Part shown: positions 1-8,326 of the stretch, in pieces
Layout: each line of letters opens with the position of its first letter
Numbering within the stretch: the first letter of the stretch is position 1
Assembly (NCBI GenBank): GCA_021203865.1
Contig: JAJQAJ010000023.1
Coordinates: 1 to 55,398 of the forward strand
Source: Clostridia bacterium
Lineage (GTDB): Bacteria; Bacillota; Clostridia; Christensenellales; Borkfalkiaceae
Direction: 5' to 3'
Length of the DNA stretch: 55,398 bases
The notes under the pieces: generated by a model
What the model saw: only the letters and a program-made list of their open reading frames with translations
What the model was told of the DNA's origin: nothing
Database searches by the model: none
Translations under genes and position numbers: made by a program

Positions 1-1641
1 AAAGATCTGATTGACAACGATAACGGTGACGATGCCTTTCTTTTCACGCGTCCGAGAAGATTCGGATAATCTCTGGCAATTTCCATGCTGCAGACCTTTT
101 TTGAAAAGACGGAAGGTGACAACTCCGTATATTTCAAAGACCTCGAAATCTGGAAGTGCGGAGAAAAATATACGTCCGAGCAGGGGAAGTACCCCGTCAT
201 ATATCTCGATTTCAAGGAAGTAAAATGTTCCACGTTCGAGCAGGCGCTCGGCAAAATCAAATCGAGACTCAGTACGGAATTTTCCAGACACAAGGAATTA
301 AAAGGAAGTCAGATAGTCGACGTGGACAGTGACGTGCCGCAATATTTTAAAATTATCAATAAGACGGCGGACAAGGGAGAGGTGGAAGATTCTCTTCTCA
401 CTTTGTCAAGAATGCTGTATGACCATCACGGAGTTATGCCGATTATTCTCATAGATGAGTACGATGTGCCCATACAGTATGGCTACTAACACGGATATTA
501 TTCGGAAATCACGGAATTTTTCGGTAACTTTTTTTCTGCGGCGTTAAAGGTGAACAAAAATTTACACTTCGCCGTCATAACGGGTGCCATGCGCATCGCC
601 AAGGCGAGCATTTTCACCGGACTTGGCAATCTCGGAGTGTACTCCGTGATGGAAGACGATTACAGCCAGTACTTCGGATTCACAAAGGAGGAGATTCAAA
701 AAATCCTTTCCGACTTTAATCATCCGGAAAAAGAGAAGGAAATTTGCGATTGGTACGACGGATATCGTTTCGGAAATTCTGACATATTGAATCCGTGGTC
801 CGTTTCGCAGTATGTGACCAAAAATTTCACTCCAGACACATACTGGCTGAACTCGTCGGAAAACTCCATAATTAAAGATCTTTTCAGAATGCCCACCGAC
901 AAGGATGTGGAGACACTGAGGGGGCTTCTCAACGGCGTCCCCATAACGGGGGACATAAGAGAGGATATCTCCTACGGAGATCTAAATAGGACGGAAGACG
1001 GCAAACGTAGCGCGATATATAGCGTCATGCTCGCGACGGGGTATCTCACGCCGGAATACGATGACCTCGGGCTTAGACAGTTCGTCATCCCCAACGAGGA
1101 GGTCAGAAGAATATACAGCAGGGAGATACTCATACACCTTTGGGGAGGCGGAGGTCCCGATTTCGGGGAAAGGATAAAAACCGCTTTCGCTCACGGTAGC
1201 GCCGAGATGCTGGAAACGGTCATACAGGAAGCCTTCTGCGAGTCGACAAGTTATCTGGATTTTCCCAAGGAGACGGGCAATGGCGACGACGGGGACAAAG
1301 AAAAGACGGGAGAGCGCGCATATCACAACTTCGTGGGCGGTTTAAGTCTTGCCATAGACGATGAGTACATGGTTCGCTCCAACGAAGAGTCGGGTCTCGG
1401 AAGATTCGACATATCCTATCTGCCGAGAAACGTTTCGGGAGTCTATCCCGGGGTCATCATAGAGTTCGAAACCGCGAAATCCGAAAAGGATATGGACGCC
1501 GAGGCGGAGGAGGCTCTCTCCCAGATAGAGGACAAGATGTATGACGCAAAGCTCAAAGACGCGGGAGTTACAAGAATTGACAAGTACGCAATGGGATTTT
1601 ACGGAAAGAAGGTGAAGGTCGTCATAAAAGTAAAAGAATAG
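1..1641 (+). pseudogene. Broken AAA-ATPase / PD-(D/E)XK nuclease-like protein, 5' end outside window
   Basis: Reading frame 1 is open from the window edge to a TAG at 1639-1641 except for two TAA codons at 67-69 and 487-489. The translation matches the AAA-ATPase-like plus PD-(D/E)XK family (PF09820/PF08011) common in gut anaerobes: a Walker A region RPRRFG-stop-S, a Walker B region IILIDEYDVP just before the second stop, then TGAMRIAKASIFTGLGN, and a C-terminal nuclease-like part with GRFDIS and VIIEFE. The first stop replaces the Walker A lysine codon (AAA to TAA), so a full-length product could not bind ATP normally. No frameshift is needed to read the rest. Family proteins are usually over 500 residues, which fits the joined pieces. 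Function in the family is poorly defined; a role in mobile-element or defence biology is a guess. Sequencing error is possible, but two separate stops make real decay more likely. Confidence 0.85.
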
Positions 1642-1971
1642 GACAATTCGTAGTCTAAACCCATACCGAAATTTAGACCGTCGCGAAATCGCTCCATGCG
1701 CTCTTTCGTTTTTGGGCGTGTGTTTTTTTCGGAAAATGAACTTTGAATCGCAACGGCTTCGCTCTCGGTCTGCGACGTGTTTTACAATGTCTCATAACCC
1801 CGGTAAATCGTTCAAATTGGTTTGAAGCCTTTACGAAGTATGGTAATTTAGTTGTGCTGACGCGTTTGTGAGCGTGCTTTTGAGCACCCATGTTTTTTGT
1901 GTAAACTTTGTTCATGGCGCGGGTGTGAACCGTTTGTGACATCCGGTCAAGATGTGAATTGGAGGGAATTT
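1642..1971. other. 330-base intergenic region without a supported gene
   Basis: This stretch lies between the broken AAA-ATPase gene and the MazG gene. No convincing coding sequence on either strand was seen. It has a short hairpin, GTGC-TTTTGA-GCAC, near 1872-1890, followed a few bases later by a T-run near 1891-1896, which could end transcription from the left. A GGAGGG ribosome site at 1961-1966 belongs to the next gene. No clear sigma-A promoter with good spacing was recognised. Confidence 0.4.
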
Positions 1972-3387
1972 ATGAGTATTACGCTTATAGGTCTCGGGAC
2001 CGAAAAGGGCGACATGTCTATGGACGCGAAAAATGCCCTGGACGTCGCCGAAAAGATAATGGCGAGGTCAGAGAAGATGTGCGCTTTTTCGGCGCTTGAC
2101 GGATATGAGGTTGAAACTCTGGACTCAATTTTTGAATCCAGCCGCAATTTTGACACGCTCAACAAAAATCTCGCCCAGAAGGTTATATCCGAGGGCAGAA
2201 ACAGGAAGACGGTCTACTGCGTGGACGGATGCGTGTCCGACGATGAGGCGTGCAAAGTCATTCTTTCCAAGGGCAAAGACGTCACCGTTTATGAAGGTGT
2301 TTCAAAAGCCCAGAAGTTCAGAACCATCGCGGGAATGCGCTCCTCTGTCGTGACGAGCTGTCCGGCGTGTGACGCGGAAAATCTTCGTCCGTGCACGGCC
2401 TGCGTCATATACGACATCGACGATGCGCACGCGGCGGAACTTACCAAAGAGAGGCTTTCCGAGCTTTTTGGGGAGGAAGAGACATGTTCGTTCATAAAGG
2501 GCGGGAAAGCCGTCAAAATGAAGATATATGAGATAGATAGGCAGGCGCCTTACGGGCTTGACTGTGCCGTCGCCGTGGATGAGGTTGATTTTTTCAAAAA
2601 ACAGCGCTATGACTATGAGGATCTCGTGCACATAATAAAGCTCCTCCGCGCTCCCGGCGGATGCCCCTGGGACAGGGCGCAGACCAATGAGTCGATAAAG
2701 AGTAACATGATAGAGGAGGCGTACGAGCTCGTCGACGCGATAGAGCGGGACGATGACGACGCCATGATAGAAGAGGCCGGTGACGTCCTTTTGCAGGCGG
2801 CTTTTCACGCGGTGATGAAAGAGGAAGCGGGAAGTTTCTCCAACGGCGACATGATATCCGAGCTTGTCAAAAAGCTCATATTTAGGCACTCACACATATT
2901 CGGAACCGACAAGGCGGGAGACGCCGATGAGGCACTCGGCGTGTGGGACAAAAACAAAGCGGAAGAAAAATCGTTTGAGACGTTCTCCGATTCAGTGAAG
3001 GGGGTGTCGAGAAGTTTCCCCGCGGCCATGCGTGCGCAGAAAATTCAGAAGCGCGCGGCGAAATCAGGCATGGATTTCCTTTCATCGGTTTCGGCTGCCG
3101 AGAGGATGACCGATGAGGTCAACGAGATGGTTCAGGCCCAGATAGACGAGGACAAGGACAAAATCGATGAAGAAGCGGGAGACGTTCTCTTTTCCGCCGT
3201 GAACACGTGCAGACTCGCGGGAGTCGACTGCGAGGAGGTCCTGGCTGCCGCGTGCGACAAATTTACGGCAAGGTTCGAGCGCTGCGAAAAACTGGTCCTT
3301 TCGGAAGGCAAAAAGATGACCGACTTGAACGAGCTTGAACTTGACTGGTACTGGCTGAGAGCTAAAGATGACGACAAAAAAGATTGA
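1972..3387 (+). CDS. mazG: YabN-type methylase-like/MazG nucleoside triphosphate pyrophosphohydrolase
   Basis: The protein has 471 residues from the ATG at 1972, which is preceded by GGAGGG at 6 bases; an upstream in-frame ATG at 1897 has no ribosome site. Residues about 1-215 resemble the tetrapyrrole-methylase-like domain found at the front of YabN (opening SITLIGLGTEKGD). The second half is MazG: LRAPGGCPWD, EEAYELVDAIE and EEAGDVLLQ give the acidic metal-binding set, with a second MazG-like half containing EEAGDVLFSAV. MazG enzymes hydrolyse non-canonical or excess NTPs to NMP and pyrophosphate. The methylase-like part looks degenerate: where relatives have a proline-glycine SAM-pocket motif it reads VYCVDGCVSDDEA. 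The stop overlaps the dus start by 20 bases, so the two are probably co-transcribed. Confidence 0.88.
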   Translation: MSITLIGLGTEKGDMSMDAKNALDVAEKIMARSEKMCAFSALDGYEVETLDSIFESSRNFDTLNKNLAQKVISEGRNRKTVYCVDGCVSDDEACKVILSKGKDVTVYEGVSKAQKFRTIAGMRSSVVTSCPACDAENLRPCTACVIYDIDDAHAAELTKERLSELFGEEETCSFIKGGKAVKMKIYEIDRQAPYGLDCAVAVDEVDFFKKQRYDYEDLVHIIKLLRAPGGCPWDRAQTNESIKSNMIEEAYELVDAIERDDDDAMIEEAGDVLLQAAFHAVMKEEAGSFSNGDMISELVKKLIFRHSHIFGTDKAGDADEALGVWDKNKAEEKSFETFSDSVKGVSRSFPAAMRAQKIQKRAAKSGMDFLSSVSAAERMTDEVNEMVQAQIDEDKDKIDEEAGDVLFSAVNTCRLAGVDCEEVLAAACDKFTARFERCEKLVLSEGKKMTDLNELELDWYWLRAKDDDKKD

Positions 3388-4306
3388 CATAGGCGGATAT
3401 GTCACCAAAAGCAATTTATTTTTGGCTCCTCTCGCAGGCTACAGCAATTCGGTTTTCAGAAGGATGTGCTATGACCTCGGCGCGGGGATGACGTTCACGG
3501 AGATGGTTTCCGCGAAAGGACTTTGCTACAACAGCCGTGGCACCGCGGAACTTTTGAAAATCGACCCCGGATATGACGGCGTGAACGCGTGTCAGCTTTT
3601 CGGAAGCGACCCCAAGTTCATGAAAAGTGCCGCGGAAAGTGAGTACCTTGAAGATTTTCCCATAATAGACATTAACATGGGATGCCCGGTTCCTAAAATT
3701 TATAAAAACGGTGAAGGAAGCGCTCTTTTGTCCGACTTGCCGCTCGCCTCAAAACTTATAAAGGCTGTGGTGTCCGCGGGGAAGGTCTGCACGGTGAAAT
3801 ATAGGATAGGCCTAACAGACAAATTTCTTGTAACCGAAGATTTTGCCAAAATGTGCGAACAGAGCGGTGCGTCGCTCATAACCGTGCACGGAAGGACGAG
3901 GGACAAAATGTATTCGGGACCTGTGAACTTCGACGAGATAAGAAAAGCGAAAGAGGCGGTTAAAATTCCCGTCATCGCGAACGGAGGTGTGTTTTCCAAA
4001 GAAGACGCGGAAAAGCTCGTGGCTGAGACCGGCGCTGACGGCGTCATGGTTGCGCGCGGCGCGATGTACGGACCTTGGATTTTTTCAGACATTCTCGAAA
4101 AAGTTTACAACAAAAAGGAAATTGTCATATCGCAGATAAAGGACACGAGGGACACGTTCGGCGAAAGATTCGCCTACGTCTTCATGAGAAAAATGCTCGC
4201 GTTCTATATAAAAGGTTCGAGGGACGCCGCGAAAATAAAAAGAGCGCTCTTTTCGGTGGAAAGCACGGACGTTCTCATTGAAATGGCGGGAGAAATCATA
4301 ACGTGA
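3368..4306 (+). CDS. dus: tRNA-dihydrouridine synthase
   Basis: This 312-residue protein is a TIM-barrel flavoenzyme that reduces uridines in the tRNA D-loop with NADPH. Evidence is the N-terminal LAPLAGYSNSVFR, the DINMGCPVPKI motif with the catalytic cysteine, the VKYRIG and TVHGRTR FMN/substrate motifs, and PVIANGGV plus GADGVMVARGA in the phosphate-binding region. Length is normal for the DusB-like group. It starts inside the end of mazG and its TGA overlaps the GTG start of apbE, so it sits in a tight operon mazG-dus-apbE-NusG_II. The exact Dus subfamily cannot be fixed by eye. Confidence 0.92.
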   Translation: MTTKKIDIGGYVTKSNLFLAPLAGYSNSVFRRMCYDLGAGMTFTEMVSAKGLCYNSRGTAELLKIDPGYDGVNACQLFGSDPKFMKSAAESEYLEDFPIIDINMGCPVPKIYKNGEGSALLSDLPLASKLIKAVVSAGKVCTVKYRIGLTDKFLVTEDFAKMCEQSGASLITVHGRTRDKMYSGPVNFDEIRKAKEAVKIPVIANGGVFSKEDAEKLVAETGADGVMVARGAMYGPWIFSDILEKVYNKKEIVISQIKDTRDTFGERFAYVFMRKMLAFYIKGSRDAAKIKRALFSVESTDVLIEMAGEIIT

Positions 4307-5544
4307 ATTTTTTAAAACATAAAAGATTGCTTGCGCTTCCCGTCGCGGCGTGTATAGCTTTATGCTGCGGTCTTGTCACCGCGTGTTCTGGTGACGGGAG
4401 CAAGAACGGAAATCTCACCAGCATGGGCTATTACACCAGCATGGGCTATTACATGTACGCCATGGACACGAATGTGACGCTCTGCGTGACTACTGACTTT
4501 TCCGATCCCGAATGTGAGGAGGAGGCCGATAATTTCGCATACGCCGTCAAAGACGTACTGTCGGATATAGAGAGATCCATAAGCGCGTCCGTCGAGTCAT
4601 CGTACGTCAACGCGTTCAACGAAGCCGAACCGGGCGCCACGGTTGAAATTGACGAAATATGCTATGATGTTTTGAAAATCGCCATTGAAACCTACAACGA
4701 AACAGGAGGCTACTACAACCCGGGAGTATATTACAGCGCTGACCTTTACGGTTTCGCTCCGAGAGTTTCGTCAAGCGTGAAGATGCCCTATGACAGGTCA
4801 TCCGCTTATTCTCTTCCCGCGGAGAAGTATGTCACGGCCTTTCAGGAGCTTTCTAAGGCCTTCTCGGATGTTGAGATAGGCGTAAGCGATGACGGCACAT
4901 ATTATGCCGTGAAGCCGGAAAAGACGGTGACGGTGGAAGGTGACAGCAACGTCTATTCTCTCAAAATAGACCTCGGCGGCATAGGCAAAGGCTACGCCAC
5001 GGATGTCGTCGACAAAATGTTCGAGGACATGGGTTATGAGTACGGTTATTTCTTCTTCGGATCAAGCTCCATAGTCGTTCAGAAATGCTACGCGAGCAAA
5101 AATGACGCCTGGGATTTGTCATATGAAGATCCGAGAGGGACGGGATATTATCTCGAATCCGACATAATGGACGCCACGCTCTCGACGAGCGGCGACAACA
5201 AACAGTATTTTGAAGTGGGAGGGAAGAGGTACTGCCACATTATGGACCCCACGACAGGCTCTTCCATCCAGACCGGAATAATCTCGTGCACCGTGATAGG
5301 CGACAGCGCGGCGGCGGCCGACGCGTACACCACGGGGCTGATGGCCATGGGACTTGAAAAGGCGGTGGATTTCATCAATGAAAACCTTAAAGGCGACAAA
5401 GTGGTCTTCGTCTATGAAAAGGATTCTCAATACTATGTCATCTGCAACGACCGGGATTACTTTAAGATAGTCGACTCCAAATACTCGTTTGGCAACATAG
5501 TTGACGGGGACGGAAACATAGTTTTGATGGACAATGTCAATTAA
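4303..5544 (+). CDS. apbE: FAD:protein FMN transferase, lipoprotein
   Basis: ApbE moves FMN from FAD onto Thr/Ser of target proteins outside the membrane, including RnfG and RnfD. The start is GTG at 4303, overlapping the dus stop (GTGA). The N-terminus is a lipoprotein signal ending in LVTAC with the lipid cysteine near residue 28. Family motifs are MDTNVTL, DLGGIGKGYATD and HIMDPTTG, followed by DSAAAADAYTT. At 413 residues it is slightly longer than many ApbE proteins. Residues 39-50 are an exact tandem duplication (TSMGYY twice; 18 bases repeated at 4417-4434 and 4435-4452). It converges on the rnf operon, whose RnfD and RnfG are its most likely substrates. Confidence 0.94.
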   Translation: MNFLKHKRLLALPVAACIALCCGLVTACSGDGSKNGNLTSMGYYTSMGYYMYAMDTNVTLCVTTDFSDPECEEEADNFAYAVKDVLSDIERSISASVESSYVNAFNEAEPGATVEIDEICYDVLKIAIETYNETGGYYNPGVYYSADLYGFAPRVSSSVKMPYDRSSAYSLPAEKYVTAFQELSKAFSDVEIGVSDDGTYYAVKPEKTVTVEGDSNVYSLKIDLGGIGKGYATDVVDKMFEDMGYEYGYFFFGSSSIVVQKCYASKNDAWDLSYEDPRGTGYYLESDIMDATLSTSGDNKQYFEVGGKRYCHIMDPTTGSSIQTGIISCTVIGDSAAAADAYTTGLMAMGLEKAVDFINENLKGDKVVFVYEKDSQYYVICNDRDYFKIVDSKYSFGNIVDGDGNIVLMDNVN

Positions 5545-6028
5545 GAAGATAGACCAAATTAAAAAGAAAGACAAGGGCTTCAAAATTTGGGACATACTCA
5601 TTTACGCCATAATTTTACTGGCGGTCGCGGCTCTTTTGCTGTCTGTTTTCCTGACAAGGTCTAGAGACGAACTTGCGGGCTTCTATGTCTACTATAAGGA
5701 TGACATTGTGTTCAGCTATGAATTTGACGCCGAAAGGTATGACATCTTAGATGATGGGCACATAAAGATATTGGAGGAAACATCCTCGTCTCTTACGCTG
5801 AGGTTTTTTGTCGACGCGGCAAATTCTGATGAAGACTATAACGACATCTATGTCGACAAGGACGAAAGATACGTCGACGTCATCGACGCGGACTGCTCTC
5901 AGCACAAAGAGTGCTATTACATGGACAAAATAGTCGACACGGGAAGCGCGATAATTTGTTCTCCGCACAGAATGAACATCATCCCCTTCGGATACACCTT
6001 AGACGATACTGGAATTTCGACGGGATAA
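5534..6028 (+). CDS. NusG domain II-containing membrane protein
   Basis: This 164-residue protein has a basic cytoplasmic start, one membrane segment at about residues 21-43, and an outside domain that resembles the NusG domain II (Lin0431-like) family: SAIICSPHRMNIIPFG near the C-terminus is typical. It starts 11 bases inside apbE. Proteins of this family recur next to apbE, Gx-transporter and Rnf-type genes, so it is a candidate accessory factor of extracytosolic flavin proteins, but no activity is known to me. It is followed by an intrinsic terminator. Confidence 0.75.
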   Translation: MSIKKIDQIKKKDKGFKIWDILIYAIILLAVAALLLSVFLTRSRDELAGFYVYYKDDIVFSYEFDAERYDILDDGHIKILEETSSSLTLRFFVDAANSDEDYNDIYVDKDERYVDVIDADCSQHKECYYMDKIVDTGSAIICSPHRMNIIPFGYTLDDTGISTG

Positions 6029-6046
6029 GCAAAAAATTTATATGAG

Positions 6047-6078
6047 TCCGGCTTATGAGTTTCCGAGCCGGATTTTTT
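6047..6078 (+). terminator. Intrinsic terminator of the mazG-dus-apbE operon
   Basis: A perfect 7-bp stem, TCCGGCT with AGCCGGA (arms at 6047-6053 and 6066-6072), is followed by six T at 6073-6078. Confidence 0.85.
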
Positions 6079-6084
6079 ACATTG

Positions 6085-6112
6085 AAAAATCCCCGGACCT
6101 CGCGGCCCGGGG
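6085..6112 (-). terminator. Intrinsic terminator of the rnf operon
   Basis: Read on the minus strand, CCCCGG and CCGGGG arms (6107-6112 and 6091-6096) are followed by ATTTTT. It lies 17 bases beyond the rnfB stop and sits back to back with the apbE operon terminator. Confidence 0.82.
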
Positions 6113-6128
6113 AAATTAAACCATTTTT

Positions 6129-6968
6129 TCAAAGTCTTTCTATTATTATCTTGCGTGGACATACCGACACGCAGGTTTTGCAGCCCGTGCACTTCGTGTA
6201 GTCCATGACGGGGAGGTTGTTTACCATGGTTATCGCCTTGTTGGGACATTTCCTCGAACACATTCCGCAGCCTATGCACCCGACTTTACAGGCATTCATG
6301 ACGTCTTTCCCGCGGCATGTCGAAGAGCACGCCACATACACGGCGGCGCTTTCCGGTATGCGCCCTATGAGGTGCTTGGGACACGTGCTCATGCAGGAGC
6401 CGCACCCTATGCAAAGGTCCGGGTCGACGCCCGCGAGCTTTCCTGTGACCGTTATGGCTTTTTCCGAGCACACCGAGGCGCAGTCTCCGCATCCAAGGCA
6501 TCCGAACTTGCAGGCTTTGTTGCCTCCGTAGAGCGTGTTGCAGGCGGTGCAGGAGGGAGTGCCATTATAGACAAACGTCTCCGCGACGTTTTCAAGTCCC
6601 CCGTGGCAGTGCACAATTGCCACGGTCCTTTCCTCGTCTTTAAGTTCAACCCCCAAAATTTCGGCGATAATGGCTTTATTTTCGGTCGATGTCACGTGGC
6701 AGTCCGATATGTCGCCGCCGCCCGATGCGAGTTTGTTCGCGAACCCGGAGCAGCCCGAGCATCCGCATCCGCCGCAGTTGGCGCCCGCTAGGTTTTCAAG
6801 TATTTTCGTGACCTTCTCATCGACATCCACTTTGAAGAATTTTCCGACGACGAGAATGAGGATGACGAGCACGATGGCTATTCCGCCGAATATCCCCACT
6901 ATGATGCCTATGGTCTTGAAGGTCTCCATGTCTATTGTGCCGAGGGCGAGTAAATTCGTGAGATTCAT
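6129..6968 (-). CDS. rnfB: Rnf complex subunit B, polyferredoxin
   Basis: RnfB is the electron-entry subunit that takes electrons from ferredoxin. The 279-residue protein has one N-terminal membrane helix (about 15-45), then the RnfB-type Fe-S domain (ANCGGCGCSGCSGF), then a string of ferredoxin motifs: CLGCGDCASVC, CIGCGSCMSTC, CIGCGMCSRKC and CTGCKTCVSVC. The number of C-x2-C-x2-C-x3-C units suits the clostridial form. The start has GGAGGGACAGGAA just upstream. It is the last gene of the operon and ends shortly before a terminator. Confidence 0.96.
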   Translation of the reverse strand: MNLTNLLALGTIDMETFKTIGIIVGIFGGIAIVLVILILVVGKFFKVDVDEKVTKILENLAGANCGGCGCSGCSGFANKLASGGGDISDCHVTSTENKAIIAEILGVELKDEERTVAIVHCHGGLENVAETFVYNGTPSCTACNTLYGGNKACKFGCLGCGDCASVCSEKAITVTGKLAGVDPDLCIGCGSCMSTCPKHLIGRIPESAAVYVACSSTCRGKDVMNACKVGCIGCGMCSRKCPNKAITMVNNLPVMDYTKCTGCKTCVSVCPRKIIIERL

Positions 6969-6981
6969 TTCCTGTCCCTCC

Positions 6982-7587
6982 TTACAGTATGATGCTGGAG
7001 AATATCGTGAAGGCCATGCATATGAATGCCGCCGTTATCATCGCGATGGGTGTGCCTTTGAGATATTTGGCCTGCTTTTGGTATCCTATCTTTTCGCGCA
7101 TGCCGCTCATGAGTATCATGACGAGCGTGAAGCCGAGTCCGGCGAGGAACGCATAGAGAACCGCCCAGCCGTACGTCATGGCGACGCCGTTCATGAATGA
7201 AGGATATTCGTCAAGCAGAAACTCAGTGACGCCAAGAACGGCGCAGTTGGTCGTTATGAGGGGAAGATATATGCCCATCGCGTTGTAGAGGGAGGGGGAC
7301 ATCTTCTGCAAAATCTTTTCGAGCATCTGCACGAGGACCGCTATGATGAATATGAACACTATGATTTCAAGGAAATCAAAATTCAAGGGCTTCATGACGT
7401 ACATGTAGAGCGGCCATGTCACGGCAGTTGCAAGGAACATGACGACAGTGACTGCAATCCCCATGCCCACCGCCGATGAGGTCCTCTTTGAAACTCCGAG
7501 GAACGGACATATGCCGTACGTTTTGACCGTGACGAAGTTGTTCGTCAGAACCGCGGAAATTATAACCACAACAATTGTCGCTGTCAT
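6982..7587 (-). CDS. rnfA: Rnf complex subunit A
   Basis: RnfA is a six-helix integral membrane subunit of the RnfA/RnfE (NqrE/NqrD) family that helps form the ion and electron path. The 201-residue translation has the hallmark NNFVTVKTYGICPFLGVS near the start and NCAVLGV mid-protein, the two cysteine regions known to bind a membrane-embedded Fe-S cluster between RnfA and RnfE. I chose ATG at 7587 rather than the in-frame GTG at 7593 because the GGAGG site is then 7 bases away instead of touching the start. It begins 2 bases after the rnfE stop. Confidence 0.95.
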   Translation of the reverse strand: MTATIVVVIISAVLTNNFVTVKTYGICPFLGVSKRTSSAVGMGIAVTVVMFLATAVTWPLYMYVMKPLNFDFLEIIVFIFIIAVLVQMLEKILQKMSPSLYNAMGIYLPLITTNCAVLGVTEFLLDEYPSFMNGVAMTYGWAVLYAFLAGLGFTLVMILMSGMREKIGYQKQAKYLKGTPIAMITAAFICMAFTIFSSIIL

Positions 7588-7589
7588 GC

Positions 7590-8300
7590 TCACGCCTCCC
7601 CGCCGGCCTTTACGGGCTGAGCCGCGGGCTCACCGGGCTCTATATTGTACTGTTCCATGAGTTCTCTTGAAAGCATCTCTCTTTTGGCGGCGTTCTTGTT
7701 TCTCTCCCTTGAACGCGTGAACGCTTCGATTATCGCCGTGAACGCGCATATGCAGAGTCCGTAGACTATGAACGCGCCGGCGGGCTGTGAGAACATTGAG
7801 ATGTGGAAGTTCATGAACTCGATGCCGAAGAACGATCCCGACCCGAAGAATTCGCAGATTATGCCCATTATCGTTATGGCGATGGTGAATCCGAATCCGT
7901 TGGCGAGTCCGTCGACGGCCGACTCGGCGACTGTGTGCTTGTTCGCGAAAGCCTCCGCTCTTCCCAATATGATGCAGTTGACGACTATGAGGGCGAGGAA
8001 TCCGCCGAGCGCGTCATACATCGATGGTATGAGTTTTTCCAGAAACATTCTGACGAAAGTCACGAGTGTCGCTATTATGACTATGTACGCCGGTATTCTC
8101 ACCTCATTGGGGATGAGTTTTCTCAGCGCTGAGATGATTATGTTGGAAAGTGTCAGTATGACCACGACCGTGAGGCCCATGTAGAGAGCGCTCGTGGCTT
8201 TGGAAATGAGTCCCAAAGTGGGGCAGGTTCCCAAAACCAGCATGAATGTCGGGTTGTTGAAGATGAGACCGTCCAGCGTTATCTTCTTATACTTATTCAT
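7590..8300 (-). CDS. rnfE: Rnf complex subunit E
   Basis: This 236-residue protein is the inverted partner of RnfA, with about six membrane helices. NPTFMLVLGTCPTLGLISKA at the front and NCIILGRAEAFA in the middle are the family's conserved cysteine regions. The C-terminus carries a charged cytoplasmic tail (about residues 195-236). The ribosome site CAGGAGACAGAAC precedes the ATG. It lies between rnfG and rnfA as in other rnfCDGEAB operons. Confidence 0.95.
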   Translation of the reverse strand: MNKYKKITLDGLIFNNPTFMLVLGTCPTLGLISKATSALYMGLTVVVILTLSNIIISALRKLIPNEVRIPAYIVIIATLVTFVRMFLEKLIPSMYDALGGFLALIVVNCIILGRAEAFANKHTVAESAVDGLANGFGFTIAITIMGIICEFFGSGSFFGIEFMNFHISMFSQPAGAFIVYGLCICAFTAIIEAFTRSRERNKNAAKREMLSRELMEQYNIEPGEPAAQPVKAGGEA

Positions 8301-8326
8301 GTTCTGTCTCCTGAATGTGCCTTATT

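Noticed and set aside
67..489. Possible stop-codon reassignment (TAA read as an amino acid) in the left-hand AAA-ATPase
   Set aside because: Other genes in the window, including nnr and apbE, end properly at TAA, and the second AAA-ATPase keeps a normal AAA lysine codon, so reassignment is not supported.
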